60,609 nt of DNA from Asanoa hainanensis (GTDB taxonomy: Bacteria > Actinomycetota > Actinomycetes > Mycobacteriales > Micromonosporaceae): contig NZ_FZPH01000029.1 in assembly GCF_900188485.1 (NCBI RefSeq), positions 1 through 60,609 of the forward strand. The letters are read 5' to 3'. The notes beneath the pieces were generated by a model that was not told the DNA's origin, searched no databases, and saw only the letters and a list, made by a program, of their open reading frames with translations. This document shows positions 17,916 to 31,753 of the stretch, piece by piece. The translations under genes and the position numbers were made by a program. The first letter of the stretch is position 1. Each line of letters opens with the position of its first letter.

Positions 17916-18838
17916 GCGAAACGCTCGTTGGACTCGACCCGGACGCCGCGCGCCCAGTCGGCGGCCGGCATGGCCCGCTTGCCCGCGGCCCGCACCTCAC
18001 CGAGGGCGACCGGGGTGGTGGCCGTGCCGACCAGCACGCCGGTGCGCTCGACCAGCAGGTCACCGGGCTTGAGCGCGGGACCGTTGGCGACCGGCCGCAC
18101 CGGGCCCAGCTTGACCCGGTCCTCGCGGAACGTGGTCCAGGCGCCCGGCGCCGGTGTGCAGGCCCTGATGCGGCGGTCGACCGCGAAGGACGGCTCGTCC
18201 CAGCGGACCATCGCGTCCTCGACGCTCAGCTTCGGCGCGAGGCTCACCCCGTCGGCGGGCTGCGGCTCGGCCCGGGCCGTCCCCTGCTCGATCGCGTCGA
18301 GCACGGCGACCAGCAGCCCGGCACCGGACTCGGCCAGCCGGCCGAGCAGGTCGCCCGAGGTGTCGGTGGGCCGGATCTCGTCGGTCAGCGTGCCGTAGAC
18401 CGGGCCCGTGTCGAGACCCGCCTCGAGCTCGAAGACGCTGGCCCCGGTGATCTCGTCACCGTGCAGCACCGCGTGCTGCACCGGTGCGGCGCCCCGCCAG
18501 GCCGGCAGCAGCGAGAAGTGCAGGTTGACCCAGCCGTGCCGGGGAATCTCCAGCGCCGACGGTGGCACCAGGGCACCGTAGGCGACCACCGGCACGCAGT
18601 CGGGCGCGAGGTCGCGCAGCCGTTCCTGGAACTCGGGCTCGCGCGGCTTGGCCGGCGTCAGCACCTCGACGCCGTGCTCGTCGGCCCACGCCCCGGCGGG
18701 CGAGCGGACCAGGTTGCGGCCGCGGCCGGCGGGCGCGTCGGGCCGCGTGACCACGGCCAGCAGCTCGTGGCCGGAGGCGGCGATAGCGTCGAGGGCGGGC
18801 AGCGTGACCGCCGGCGTGCCGGCGAAGACCAGGCGCAT
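17912..18838 (-). CDS. fmt: Methionyl-tRNA formyltransferase
   Basis: 308 residues from ATG 18838; the frame is open further upstream but that part overlaps def and is unrelated. [16 protein letters not shown] is the typical start. The catalytic formyltransferase core has [19 protein letters not shown] with the conserved Asn/His and [16 protein letters not shown]. The C-terminal OB-like domain (~205-308) binds tRNA. It adds formyl from 10-formyl-THF to initiator Met-tRNA, and def, which overlaps it by one base, removes the formyl group later. Confidence 0.95.
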   Translation of the reverse strand: MRLVFAGTPAVTLPALDAIAASGHELLAVVTRPDAPAGRGRNLVRSPAGAWADEHGVEVLTPAKPREPEFQERLRDLAPDCVPVVAYGALVPPSALEIPRHGWVNLHFSLLPAWRGAAPVQHAVLHGDEITGASVFELEAGLDTGPVYGTLTDEIRPTDTSGDLLGRLAESGAGLLVAVLDAIEQGTARAEPQPADGVSLAPKLSVEDAMVRWDEPSFAVDRRIRACTPAPGAWTTFREDRVKLGPVRPVANGPALKPGDLLVERTGVLVGTATTPVALGEVRAAGKRAMPAADWARGVRVESNERFA

Positions 18839-19395
18839 CAGCGCACCCCGCCCAGACCGAAGGCGCTGTGCGGGTCGGCCTTGATCACCGGCGGCGCGCC
18901 GGCGTCGTACCACTCGGCTTGGCGGATCTCCTTCATCGCTTCCTTGCGCGCGGCGGCGTCGAGCCGGTCGAGGAAGAGCACCCCGTCGAGGTGGTCGGTC
19001 TCGTGCTGCACGCAGCGCGCCATCAGGCCGCTGCCGACCAGCTTGATCGGGTCGCCCCACTGGTTGAAGCCGGTGGCCACCACGTTCTGGCGGCGCTTGG
19101 TGTCGACGTAGATCCCCGGGATCGACAGGCAGCCCTCGGGGCCGTCCTGCTCCTCGTCGTCGGGGAAGCTGACCGTCGGGTTGACGATGTGCCCGACCAC
19201 CTCGTCGACGTCGAAGGTGAACACCCGCAGCCCGACGCCGAGCTGCGGCGCGGCCAGCCCCGCCCCGGACTGCTCCTGCATGGTCTCGACCAGGTCGGCG
19301 ACCAGCTTGCGCAGCTCAGCGTCGAAGTCGACGACCTGGTCGGCGGGGGTGCGCAGCACCGGGTCGCCGAACAGACGGATGGGCTGGACGGTCAC
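18838..19395 (-). CDS. def: Peptide deformylase
   Basis: 185 residues. All three family motifs are present: [10 protein letters not shown] (near 44-53), EGCLSIPG (near 87) and [12 protein letters not shown] (near 130), providing the Cys and two His metal ligands and the catalytic Glu. It removes the N-formyl group from nascent proteins. First of the def-fmt-rsmB run; the 104 bp to priA show no clear terminator, so priA transcripts may continue into it. Confidence 0.96.
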   Translation of the reverse strand: MTVQPIRLFGDPVLRTPADQVVDFDAELRKLVADLVETMQEQSGAGLAAPQLGVGLRVFTFDVDEVVGHIVNPTVSFPDDEEQDGPEGCLSIPGIYVDTKRRQNVVATGFNQWGDPIKLVGSGLMARCVQHETDHLDGVLFLDRLDAAARKEAMKEIRQAEWYDAGAPPVIKADPHSAFGLGGVR

Positions 19396-19499
19396 GTGGA
19401 ACTCCTCGTTCGGGTCGCTTCGCGCGGGGCACGCGAGCGCAATCCCGACAAGTCTACGGAGCCCCGCCCGGAACCGCCCTGACCGGTGCTGTTGTGACG

Positions 19500-21488
19500 T
19501 CAGAACAGGTCTGTGGCGTCCACCTGGACGCGCACGGGGTCCGGAGCCTTGCGGGCGCTGCGTACGCCGGTGGCGGCGTGCAGTGCGGCGGCCACCTCGG
19601 CGGCCTTGGCGCGGGGAGCGCGCACCAGGTAGCGCTCCTGGCCCTGGTCGGCCGGCACCGGGCCGAGCAGCTCGGCGTCCGGCGGCAGGTGGACGGCGTC
19701 GAGCAGGTCGGCCACGGCGGTCGCGGCACCGGTCAGGCTGGCCATCCGGGCCGCGGGTGGGAACCGCAGCTCGCGGCGCTCGGACAGCTCGCGCTCCGCG
19801 TACCAGCCGGGGTCCCAGCGCAGCAGGGCCTGGACCACCGGCACACTGCCGTCGGCGACCACGACGACGCGCCCGCCGGACTTCGCGAGGGCGGCCGCGG
19901 TCATCCAGCGGCGCAGCGCCTCTTCGCCGGCCCGCAGGTCGGCCCGGGTGAGCAACGCCCAGGTGTCGAGCAGCACCACGGCGCCGTAGCCGCCCTCGGC
20001 GACCGGCTCGGCGCCCGGCGTGGCGACCACGACCGCGGCCGTCGCCGGCACCTCGGTCAGCACCTCGTCACGGCCGGACGTGCGGACCGGGATGTCGGGG
20101 AACGCCCGGCCCAACTCTTCGGCGGTGCGGCGGGCGCCGGTGACCGAGGCCCGCAGCCCCCGCCCGCCGCAGTGCGGGCAGACGTGGTCGCCGGCCACGC
20201 GGCCACACCAACGGCAGGCCGGCACCGCGTGCGAGGAGCGCAGCGCGAGTGGGCCGGAGCAGGCGGTGCAGCGGGCCGGGGCCCGGCAGGTGGCGCACGA
20301 GACGGATGGCAGGTAGCCGCGCCGTGGCACCTGGACCAGCACCGGCGCGTCGGCCTTCAGCGCCGCGCGGGCGGCCTCCCAGGCCAGGCTGGGCAGCCGG
20401 GCAGTCGCGGCGCCGGGGTCGCGGGCCAGCTGCGGGTCGTCGCCGGTCGGCGTGATCGTCGGCATGCGGCGCCGCAGGGTGGCCCGGTCCGCGGCGACCT
20501 CCCGGGCCCAGCCGGTCTCCAGCAGGAGCTGCGCCTCGGCGGTGCGACTGAAGCCACCGACGAGGGCGGCCGCACCGGCGCGTTGGGCCCGGGTGAGGAG
20601 CACTTCGCGGGCATGGGGGTACGGGGCCCGCGGCTCGGCGTGCAGGTCGTCGCCGTCGTCCCAGATCACCAGTAGGCCGACGTCGTGGACGGGGGCGAAG
20701 GTGGCGGCCCGGGTGCCGGCAACCACTTTGACCTGGCCACGGCTGGCGGAGAGGAAGGCGCGGTAGCGCTTGGCCGGGCCGAGCCCGGCGGCCAGGGTGA
20801 CGTGCCGGTCCTTCCCGAGGACCTTGGTCAGCGCGGCGTCGAGGCGGTCGAGGTCACGGGCGTCCGGCACGACGGCGACGACACCCTTGCCTGCGGCGGC
20901 CGTGACGGCGGCCGCCTCGGCGATCCGCGCGGGCCAGTCCTCTCCGGGCAGCGCGGACCAGACGGCCCGGGGTCTCTTCCCGTCCCGCAGCGCCCGCAGA
21001 AACCCCTCCCCCGCCTGGTACTCAGACCACCCGGTGCCGGTCACCGGAGGCGCGTCGGTTTCGGGCGGCGCGTCGGTTTCGGGCGGCGCGTCGGCTTCGG
21101 GTGGCGGTGATTGTTCGGCGCGCGCGTGGCGGGGTGGGACGGCCAGGCGCAGGACGTCGGCCAGGCTGCCCGCGTAGCGGTCGGCCACCGCGCGGGCGAG
21201 GCCCGCGATCTCCGAGGTCAGCACCCGCTCCGGCGAGACGAGCCGGTCCAAATAGGCCAGCTTGGGCACCGCCGACTCGGCCGCGCGCTCGATGAGCCAG
21301 CCGTCGACGAGCTGGCCGGCGAAGCGGACCTTGACCCGGGTGCCCGGCTGCGCGGTCTCGTGCAGGTCGGCCGGCACCAGGTAGTCGAAGAGCCGGTCGA
21401 GGTGCGGCAGGGGCACGTCGACACACACGCGGGCGACCGGAAGCTCGGGCGCGGGCACGCGCTCCGCACGGTTGCTCCGGTTCGCCAC
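19500..21488 (-). CDS. priA: PriA-like primosomal protein N', helicase motifs lost
   Basis: 662 residues. The N-terminal 3'BD-type domain is recognisable (ARVCVDVPLPHLDRLFDYL, RVKVRFAGQLVDGWL). Eight zinc-binding cysteines are kept (CATCRAPARCTAC, CRWCG, CPHCG), and the C-terminal domain (RFPPAARMASLTG) is present. The ATPase core is degenerate: the P-loop position reads AAAGKGVVAVVPD instead of a GxGKT motif, and the DExH position is IWDDGDDLH. Loss of ATPase motifs is known for actinobacterial PriA proteins, so this is a lineage trait. It may load primosome factors without unwinding. Residues ~129-146 vary through an 18-bp tandem repeat. Confidence 0.88.
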   Translation of the reverse strand: MANRSNRAERVPAPELPVARVCVDVPLPHLDRLFDYLVPADLHETAQPGTRVKVRFAGQLVDGWLIERAAESAVPKLAYLDRLVSPERVLTSEIAGLARAVADRYAGSLADVLRLAVPPRHARAEQSPPPEADAPPETDAPPETDAPPVTGTGWSEYQAGEGFLRALRDGKRPRAVWSALPGEDWPARIAEAAAVTAAAGKGVVAVVPDARDLDRLDAALTKVLGKDRHVTLAAGLGPAKRYRAFLSASRGQVKVVAGTRAATFAPVHDVGLLVIWDDGDDLHAEPRAPYPHAREVLLTRAQRAGAAALVGGFSRTAEAQLLLETGWAREVAADRATLRRRMPTITPTGDDPQLARDPGAATARLPSLAWEAARAALKADAPVLVQVPRRGYLPSVSCATCRAPARCTACSGPLALRSSHAVPACRWCGRVAGDHVCPHCGGRGLRASVTGARRTAEELGRAFPDIPVRTSGRDEVLTEVPATAAVVVATPGAEPVAEGGYGAVVLLDTWALLTRADLRAGEEALRRWMTAAALAKSGGRVVVVADGSVPVVQALLRWDPGWYAERELSERRELRFPPAARMASLTGAATAVADLLDAVHLPPDAELLGPVPADQGQERYLVRAPRAKAAEVAAALHAATGVRSARKAPDPVRVQVDATDLF
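21049..21102. repeat. Three tandem 18-bp repeats inside priA
   Basis: Three 18-bp units beginning GGCGCGTCGG and differing at one or two bases encode a repeated six-residue unit built on P-P-E-T-D-A between the N-terminal domain and the helicase-like core of PriA. The segment is a likely disordered linker whose copy number could vary between strains. Confidence 0.8.
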
Positions 21489-21541
21489 CGCACCATCCTG
21501 CCACCGGGCGGGAAAGCGGCCCGGCTACCGGGCGGAAACGC

Positions 21542-21573
21542 GAAAGCGGGCCCGCCGGAGCGGACCCGCTTTC
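21542..21573 (-). terminator. Hairpin downstream of metK
   Basis: GAAAGCGGGCCCGC (21542-21555) pairs with GCGGACCCGCTTTC (21560-21573) with one mismatch and a 4-nt loop. It lies 16 bp after the metK stop and before priA. It is followed by only a short T-poor stretch on the minus strand, so a GC-rich intrinsic terminator or partial attenuator is likely. Confidence 0.6.
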
Positions 21574-21589
21574 TTGCGTCAGAACCCGA

Positions 21590-22786
<1,197 letters not shown>

Positions 22787-22858
22787 GGTGCTCCTCAAAA
22801 TCTCGGGTCCGGCCCCAGGTCCTCGCGGCGCCGTAAGCCTCCGGCGACCGCGCCCTGG

Positions 22859-24076
22859 TTAAGACGTACTGGTCAAGCGTGTTGTTATCAGATCCCAGAC
22901 GGCGTCGGCCAGGTCTTCCTTGGGTTGCCGCTGGAAATCCGTCTCCGTGCCGTCGGCTCCCAGCACCGTCGCGGTGTTGGCGTCGGACCCGAAGACTTTA
23001 TCGGTGCCGACCTGGTTGACGACGATCAGGTCCGCGTTCTTGGCAAGAAGTTTTTGTCGCGCGTTGGCCAGCGCGTCCTGCGTGTCCACCGTCTCGGCCG
23101 CGAAGACCACCAGCACCTGGCCGGCCGGCTTGCGCTCGCCGAGCTCGGCGGCGATGTCCGGGTTGAGCGCCAGGGCGATCGGCGCCGGGCCTGCACCGGG
23201 CACCTTCTTGATCTTCTGCGGGGCGTACACGGCCGGGCGGAAGTCGGCGGGCGCGGCGGCCATCACCACGGCGTCGGCGTCGGCGGCCGCCTCGACGGTC
23301 GCCTTGCGCAGCTCTTCGGTGGTGCCCACGACGACGACATCGACACCGGCCGGGGCCGGCAGCGTCGGGTTGGCGCTGACCAGGGTGACCCGGGCGCCAC
23401 GGGCGGCGGCGGTACGCGCGAACGCGTAGCCCTGCTTGCCGGACGAGCGGTTGCCGAGGAAGCGCACCGGGTCGAGCGGCTCGCGGGTGCCACCGGCGGT
23501 GACCACGACATGCCGGCCGCTCAGGTCGAGGGGTGCGTCGGGGCCACGGGCCAGGACCCGGCGGGCGTACGCGAAGATCTCGCTGGGGTCGGGCAGTCGG
23601 CCCTTGCCGGTGTCGGAGCCGGTCAGCCGACCGCTCGCCGGCTCGACGACCAGCACCCCGCGGGAGCGCAGCAGCGCCACGTTGGCCTGAGTGGCCGGGT
23701 GCTCCCACATCTCGGTGTGCATCGCCGGCGCCAGGATGATCGGGCAGCGCGCGGTGAGCAGCGTGTTGGTGAGCAGGTCGTCGGCGAGGCCGTGCGCGGT
23801 CTTGGCGATCAGGTCGGCGGTGGCCGGAGCCACCACCACCAGATCCGCTTCCTTACCGAGGCGTACGTGCGGCACCTCGTGCGCGTCGGACCACACGTCG
23901 TCGGCGACCGGCTGGCCGGACAGCGCGGCCCAGGTCGGCGCGCCGACGAAGCGCAGCGCGGACGCGGTCGGTATCACCCGGACCGAATGCCCCGACTCGG
24001 TGAACAGGCGGAGCAGCTCGGCGGCCTTGTAGGCGGCGATACCGCCACCGACGCCAAGAACGACCCGGGTGGTCAT
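22859..24076 (-). CDS. coaBC: Phosphopantothenoylcysteine decarboxylase/synthetase
   Basis: 405 residues. The CoaC flavoprotein half (~1-185) has VLGVGGGIAAYKAAEL, the APAMHTEMWEHPATQ segment (His where E. coli has Asn, as in other actinobacteria) and the substrate flap PASGRLTGSDTGKGRLP. The CoaB half (~190-405) has VVTAGGTREPLDPVRFLGNRSSGK, ARVTLVSANP and VVNQVG. It joins cysteine to 4'-phosphopantothenate using CTP and decarboxylates it on the way to coenzyme A. It follows rpoZ with a 4-bp gap, the usual rpoZ-coaBC linkage. Confidence 0.95.
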   Translation of the reverse strand: MTTRVVLGVGGGIAAYKAAELLRLFTESGHSVRVIPTASALRFVGAPTWAALSGQPVADDVWSDAHEVPHVRLGKEADLVVVAPATADLIAKTAHGLADDLLTNTLLTARCPIILAPAMHTEMWEHPATQANVALLRSRGVLVVEPASGRLTGSDTGKGRLPDPSEIFAYARRVLARGPDAPLDLSGRHVVVTAGGTREPLDPVRFLGNRSSGKQGYAFARTAAARGARVTLVSANPTLPAPAGVDVVVVGTTEELRKATVEAAADADAVVMAAAPADFRPAVYAPQKIKKVPGAGPAPIALALNPDIAAELGERKPAGQVLVVFAAETVDTQDALANARQKLLAKNADLIVVNQVGTDKVFGSDANTATVLGADGTETDFQRQPKEDLADAVWDLITTRLTSTS

Positions 24077-24080
24077 GACC

Positions 24081-24356
24081 TCAGGGGTTGTCGGTCGGCT
24101 CGGCCGTGAGCAGGCCGGCGTTGATCTCGCGCATCGCGATCGAGAGCGGCTTCTCCTGGGGAGTGGTCTCCACCAGCGGGCCGACGTATTCGAGGAGGCC
24201 CTCGCCGAGCTGGCTGTAGTAGGCGTTGACCTGGCGAGCGCGCTTGGCCGCGAAGATGACCAGCGCGTACTTCGACGTGGTCTTTTCGAGCAGCTCGTCG
24301 ATCGGCGGGTTGGTGATGCCTTCAGGGTTGGTGGCGATGGATCCCACGGAAAACAA
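24081..24356 (-). CDS. rpoZ: RNA polymerase omega subunit
   Basis: 91 residues. The conserved omega core is clear: [36 protein letters not shown], here seen as shorter pieces [24 protein letters not shown] and [11 protein letters not shown]-like residues, with a C-terminal [13 protein letters not shown]. It helps assembly of the beta' subunit. It lies between the guanylate kinase-like gene (12-bp gap) and coaBC, as in most actinobacteria. Confidence 0.94.
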   Translation of the reverse strand: MFSVGSIATNPEGITNPPIDELLEKTTSKYALVIFAAKRARQVNAYYSQLGEGLLEYVGPLVETTPQEKPLSIAMREINAGLLTAEPTDNP

Positions 24357-24368
24357 ACCTCAAAGTTC

Positions 24369-24896
24369 TCAACCGCCGCGCGGCGGTCGGGCCGGGGTCA
24401 GGAAGGTCGAACCGAGCAATCCTACCAGCTCATCGGCGGCGCGCCCGGCGGCGTGGTTGATGATCGCTCCGTCGATCCCGTCTCCGGCGCTGACGCGGTC
24501 GGTGGGGTTCAGCAGGAGGACCAGCCGGGCGTCCGGGACGGCTTGGCTCACGAGCTCGGCGCCGCGCGGGTCGATGGACAGCAGGACCGGTTCACCGGCG
24601 GCGAGCCAGTCCTCCACCGGGCGGCGGGGGGTGCCGTACCGGTGGTGCCGGATCGCCGCGGACTCGAGCAGGCCCCGCTCGTCGACCATCCGGTCGAACG
24701 CGGCCTCGTCGACGAACGTGTAGTGCACGCCGTCGACCTCGTGGTCGCGGCGCCGGCGAGTCGTGACCAGGACGGGCATCCGCACCCATGGCGAGCGCGC
24801 CCGGACCAACCGGATCACGGCAGCCCGACCGGCTTCCGAAGGACCGGTCAGGACCGTGAGCCGAGCCGCCGGGCGCGCCTCGTCATGCATGGTCAC
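24369..24896 (-). CDS. Guanylate kinase-like protein with degenerate P-loop and LID
   Basis: 175 residues, in the gmk position between mihF and rpoZ. It clearly descends from guanylate kinase: LTVLTGPS start, TTRRRRDHEVDGVHYTFVD (the GMP-binding region), ESAAIRHHRYGTP and PVLLSIDPRGAELV. However, the P-loop reads GPSEAGRAA where Gmk has GPSGxGKS/T, so the ATP-binding Lys and Ser/Thr are gone. The LID region that normally carries an RLxxRG..... arginine cluster is replaced by a short segment after LLLNPTDRVSA. It is also ~15-30 residues shorter than active enzymes. GMP phosphorylation by this protein is doubtful; a functional gmk elsewhere is expected. Start ATG at 24896; an internal Met two codons later is possible. 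Confidence 0.82.
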   Translation of the reverse strand: MTMHDEARPAARLTVLTGPSEAGRAAVIRLVRARSPWVRMPVLVTTRRRRDHEVDGVHYTFVDEAAFDRMVDERGLLESAAIRHHRYGTPRRPVEDWLAAGEPVLLSIDPRGAELVSQAVPDARLVLLLNPTDRVSAGDGIDGAIINHAAGRAADELVGLLGSTFLTPARPPRGG

Positions 24897-24921
24897 AACT
24901 CGTTTTTACCCGGGTGCCGGG

Positions 24922-25239
24922 TCAGCTGCCGGCGAACTCTCCAAGGAGCGCCTTGCGCTGCTGGTCGCCCAGACCACGCAGCCGGCGGCTGTCGGCGATC
25001 TTGAGCTTCTCCATGATCTGGGTAGCCCGGATCTTGCCGATGCCCGGCATCGCCTGCAGCACGGCCGAAACCTTGAGCTTGCCGACGACATCGTCGCCCT
25101 CGGCCCGGTCGAGCACCGCGGCGAGGGTGGTCTTGCCCTGCTTGAGCTGCTCTTTCAGGTCAGCACGGGCTTTGCGGATCTCCGCTGCCTTTTCCAGCGC
25201 TGCCGCGCGCTGTTCGGGGCTCAGTGACGGGAGCGGCAC
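24922..25239 (-). CDS. mihF: Actinobacterial integration host factor
   Basis: 105 residues from GTG 25239 with GAGGAG 5 nt upstream. The sequence PSLSPEQRAAALEKA, then ADLKEQLKQGKTTL, VSAVLQAMPGIGKIRA and DSRRLRGLG is the mIHF family: a long N-terminal helix and a helix-two-turn-helix fold. It is a small abundant nucleoid protein that bends DNA and supports phage integration and development. It is separated from pyrF by 168 bp with its own promoter, and leads into the gmk-rpoZ-coaBC unit. Confidence 0.96.
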   Translation of the reverse strand: MPLPSLSPEQRAAALEKAAEIRKARADLKEQLKQGKTTLAAVLDRAEGDDVVGKLKVSAVLQAMPGIGKIRATQIMEKLKIADSRRLRGLGDQQRKALLGEFAGS

Positions 25240-25339
25240 CAGTTCTCCTCAGGTCCTACCGCGATCGGGAAATTCCGCCGCGGTCGTGAAACGTGGGGTG
25301 GCCGTGAACCAAAGGGGCATGTGGTTCCCAGCGCCGGGA

Positions 25340-25368
25340 AAACTAGCGGCCCGATTGGTTTTCGGCAA
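25340..25368 (-). promoter_or_regulatory. Promoter of mihF
   Basis: On the minus strand TTGCCG (25363-25368) and TAGTTT (25340-25345) are 17 bp apart, a good match to the principal actinobacterial sigma-factor promoter. A transcript would start near 25333 and have a leader of about 90 nt. Two TTGATC direct copies 12 bp apart lie just upstream near 25381-25398. Confidence 0.6.
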
Positions 25369-25407
25369 CGTCGGCGCGCCTTGATCACGAAATCTTGATC
25401 CCCCGTG

Positions 25408-26253
25408 TCACCTCGTTCGAGGGGCCAAAACCGCCCGGCACTGGGCCAGAACGTCGGCCGTGGCGGCTCGCAAATCGGACACCGATGGCCCCCGAGCGAG
25501 GATCTCCCGCGAGTAGGACGGAACCACCCAAGCAAGATCATTGCCGAAAACCGTACGCAGGTCGGAAGCGGTCGCACCCTGGGCGCCGAGCCCGGGCGCG
25601 AGAATCGGGCCGTTGACGCGCGAAAGATCGTGGCCGGTATCCCCGATCGTCGCCCCGACCACCAATCCGAAGCTGCCGAGCGGCTCCGCACCCGCGTTGA
25701 GCTGGGAAATCTCGTCAATCACGCCCTGGGCGACAGTCCGACCGCCGGGACCGACGGCGCGTTGCACCTCGGCGCCTTCCGGGTTCGAGGTGAGCGCCAG
25801 GACGAACACGCCGCCATCATGCGCACGCGCCGCGTCGAACATCGGGGCCAACGATCCGACGCCGAGGTACGGGCTCGCGGTGATCGCGTCAGCACGCAGC
25901 GGAGACGCCGGGTCGAGGTAGGCGGACGCGTAAGCGGCGACCGTCGATCCGATGTCGCCGCGCTTCACATCGAGGAGTACCAGTGCGCCGGCATCGCGCA
26001 ACTGTCGGATAGCCGACTCAAGCACGGCGACCCCTCGGGAGCCGTGTCGCTCGAAGAACGCCGACTGCGGTTTGACCACGGCGACCCGGTCGCCGAGCGC
26101 CTCGACCACGGTCGCACAGAATCGGGCCAGCCCGTCGGCGTCGTCCGGCAGCCCCCAGGACGCCAGCAGACTTGGATGAGGATCGATGCCGATACAGAGC
26201 GGACCACGGGTCGCGAGGGCCTCGTACAGCCGCGCCCCAAAGGCTTTTGTCAC
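25408..26253 (-). CDS. pyrF: Orotidine 5'-phosphate decarboxylase (type 2)
   Basis: 281 residues, the length of the larger pyrF2 group found in actinobacteria. [12 protein letters not shown] and [15 protein letters not shown] open the barrel, and [18 protein letters not shown] contains the catalytic Lys/Asp array. It makes UMP, the end product of the pathway. It overlaps pyrD by 4 bp and closes the pyr operon; mihF follows with its own promoter. Confidence 0.95.
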   Translation of the reverse strand: MTKAFGARLYEALATRGPLCIGIDPHPSLLASWGLPDDADGLARFCATVVEALGDRVAVVKPQSAFFERHGSRGVAVLESAIRQLRDAGALVLLDVKRGDIGSTVAAYASAYLDPASPLRADAITASPYLGVGSLAPMFDAARAHDGGVFVLALTSNPEGAEVQRAVGPGGRTVAQGVIDEISQLNAGAEPLGSFGLVVGATIGDTGHDLSRVNGPILAPGLGAQGATASDLRTVFGNDLAWVVPSYSREILARGPSVSDLRAATADVLAQCRAVLAPRTR

Positions 26254-27273
26254 GATTGTCCTTTCTTCGCAGACGCGATCCGCCGGACCAGCGCCGGCCC
26301 GTGGTAGATGAACCCGCTGTAGACCTGCACGAGGCTCGCGCCGGCATCGAACATCCGCTCGGCGTCGTCGGCGGTCATCAGCCCACCGACCCCGATGATC
26401 GGCAGTTGCCCACCGGTCTCGGTGTGCACGAACCGCACGACGTCGCGGGCCTTGGCGGTGAGCGGCCCACCGGAGAGCCCGCCGGCCTCGGCCCCGAGGG
26501 CCACGTCAGCGGCCGCCAGGCCGTCCCGGGAGAGGGTGGTGTTGGTGGCGATGACCCCGGCGGCGCCACGCGCCAGACAGACCTCCAGAAGCTCCGCGAT
26601 GGCGGCCTGGGTGAGGTCCGGAGCGATCTTCACGAGGATCGGCTTCTCCCCCACCAACGCGCCGAGCAGCGCGTCGATGGAATCCCGGTCCTGCAGCGAC
26701 CGCAGCCCGGGGGTGTTGGGCGAGGAGACGTTGACGGCGAAGTAGTCGCCGTAGTCGCGCAGCAACTTGTAGGACGCGAGGTAGTCGTCGACGGCCTCGT
26801 CGAGCGGCGTGACCTTGGACTTCCCGAGCGAGATCCCCAGCGGGAAGGAAGGGCCCCTTGTTAACGCTTTCCGCAGCGCAAGGTGCCCTTCCAAGCGCCG
26901 CGCGAGTGCGGCCGCGCCTTCGTTGTTGAAGCCCATTCGGTTGACGATGGCGTCGCTGCCGCGCAGGCGGAACAGGCGCGGCTTCGGGTTGCCCGGCTGT
27001 GCGTGGGCGGTCACCGTGCCGACCTCGACAAAGCCGAACCCCAGGGCCGGCCACGCGTCCAGGGCCAGGCCGTTCTTGTCGACGCCCGCCGCCAGCCCGA
27101 CGGCGTTCGGGAACTCGACCCCGAAGACCGTCGTCGGCCGGCGGACCGCATAGCGCAGGGCGAGCAGCCGCCGAGCGGCCGGCGGGAGGCCCGCCAGCCG
27201 CTTCAGCGTCCATTCGTGTGCGGTCTCGGCGTCGCCGGAGCCGATTCGGAACAGGGCGGGGCGGACGACCCGC

Positions 27274-27293
<20 letters not shown>
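26250..27293 (-). CDS. pyrD: Dihydroorotate dehydrogenase, quinone type, with repeat-derived insert
   Basis: 347 residues, class 2 (membrane-associated, quinone-linked): an N-terminal amphipathic extension, then [38 protein letters not shown] with the catalytic Ser, and [12 protein letters not shown]-like phosphate site (IIGVGGL). Between ARRL and [11 protein letters not shown] there is a stretch of about 15 residues, largely encoded by an inverted-repeat element at 26847-26892, that has no counterpart I know in homologues. It includes a TTA leucine codon (26862-26864). Frame and flanking motifs are intact, so it is likely functional. It overlaps the end of carB by 20 bp; a GTG at 27284 is an alternative start. 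Confidence 0.93.
26847..26892. repeat. 46-bp inverted-repeat element inserted in pyrD
   Basis: GGAAGGGCCCCTTG (26847-26860) and the inverse of CAAGGTGCCCTTCC (26879-26892) match at 13 of 14 positions around a GTTAAC-containing loop. From memory, GGAAGGGCCCCTT with TTAAC is a repeat commonly seen between genes of Micromonospora-type genomes. Here it is inside a coding sequence, read in frame. Confidence 0.75.
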
Positions 27294-30601
<3,308 letters not shown>

Positions 30602-30609
<8 letters not shown>

Positions 30610-31753
30610 TGTGCTTCTCCCCCGCGCTGAGCTCCCGACTGTGCTTGCCGGTTCGCTCCATCAATTCCGCGAAGCGGTCGAAGAGGTAGTCCGCGTCGTG
30701 CGGACCGGCGGCCGCTTCCGGGTGGTACTGGACGGTGAAGGCCGGGACGTCGTGCGCCCGCAGGCCCTCCACCACGTTGTCGTTGAGGCAGACGTGCGAC
30801 ACCGCGACGTCGCCGAAGTCGGTCGAGACCGTGCCGTCGAGCGGCGCGTCCACGGCGAACCCGTGGTTGTGCGCGGTCACCTCGACCTTGCCGGTCGTCC
30901 GGTCAAGCACGGGCTGGTTGCTGCCCCGGTGCCCGAAGGCCAGCTTGTAGGTGCCGAAGCCGAGCGCGCGGCCGAGGATCTGCGAGCCGAAGCAGATGCC
31001 GAACAGCGGGATCTGCCGCCGCATCACCTCGCGCGCGAGCTCCACCGGGCCGTCGGCGGTGGCCGGGTCGCCCGGGCCGGGCGAGAAGAAGACGGCGTCG
31101 GCGCCGGTGGCCAGCAGGTCGTCGATGGTCGAGCCGGCCGGCATCACGTGGGTGGTCACGCCCCGGGCGGCCAGCCGCCGCGCGACGTTGCGCTTGATGC
31201 CGAGGTCGACCGCCGCGACGGTGAACTCGTGCGTGCCAACCGCCGGCACCGTGTACGGCGCGGCCGTGGTCACCTGGGCCGACAGGTCGGCGCCGACCAT
31301 CTCCGGCGCCTCCTGGACCTTGCGCAGCAGCGCGGCGGGGTCGTCGGTCACGCTGGACACGCCGACCCGCATGGCACCCCGGTCGCGCAGGTGCCGGGTC
31401 AGCGCCCGGGTGTCGACGCCGCTGATGCCGACCACACCCTCGGCGGCCAGCCGGTCCTCCAGGTCGCCCGTGCGCCGCCAGTTGGAGGCGAGCCGGGCGG
31501 GGTCACGCACGACGTACCCGGCGACCCAGATCTTGGACGACTCGTCGTCCTCGTCGTTGACGCCGGTGTTGCCGATGTGCGGCGCGGTCTGCACCACGAC
31601 CTGCCGGTGGTACGACGGGTCGGTCAGCGTCTCCTGGTAGCCGGTCATCGCGGTGGTGAACACCGCCTCGCCGAAGGTCTCGCCCACGCTGCCGTAGGAC
31701 TCACCGTGAAACGTCCGCCCGTCCTCCAGGACGAGCAGCGCGGGGCGCCTCAT
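30602..31753 (-). CDS. carA: Carbamoyl-phosphate synthase, small chain
   Basis: 383 residues. The N-terminal CPSase-small domain has [27 protein letters not shown] and [13 protein letters not shown]. The C-terminal glutamine amidotransferase has the nucleophile Cys in [15 protein letters not shown] (Ser where many relatives have His or Asn after Gly), and the His/Glu pair in [12 protein letters not shown]. It hydrolyses glutamine and passes ammonia to CarB. Overlaps pyrC by 4 bp. Confidence 0.97.

Noticed and set aside
22787-22858. SAM riboswitch in the metK leader
   Set aside because: Only 72 bp separate coaBC and metK, and none of the conserved SAM-aptamer blocks are visible.
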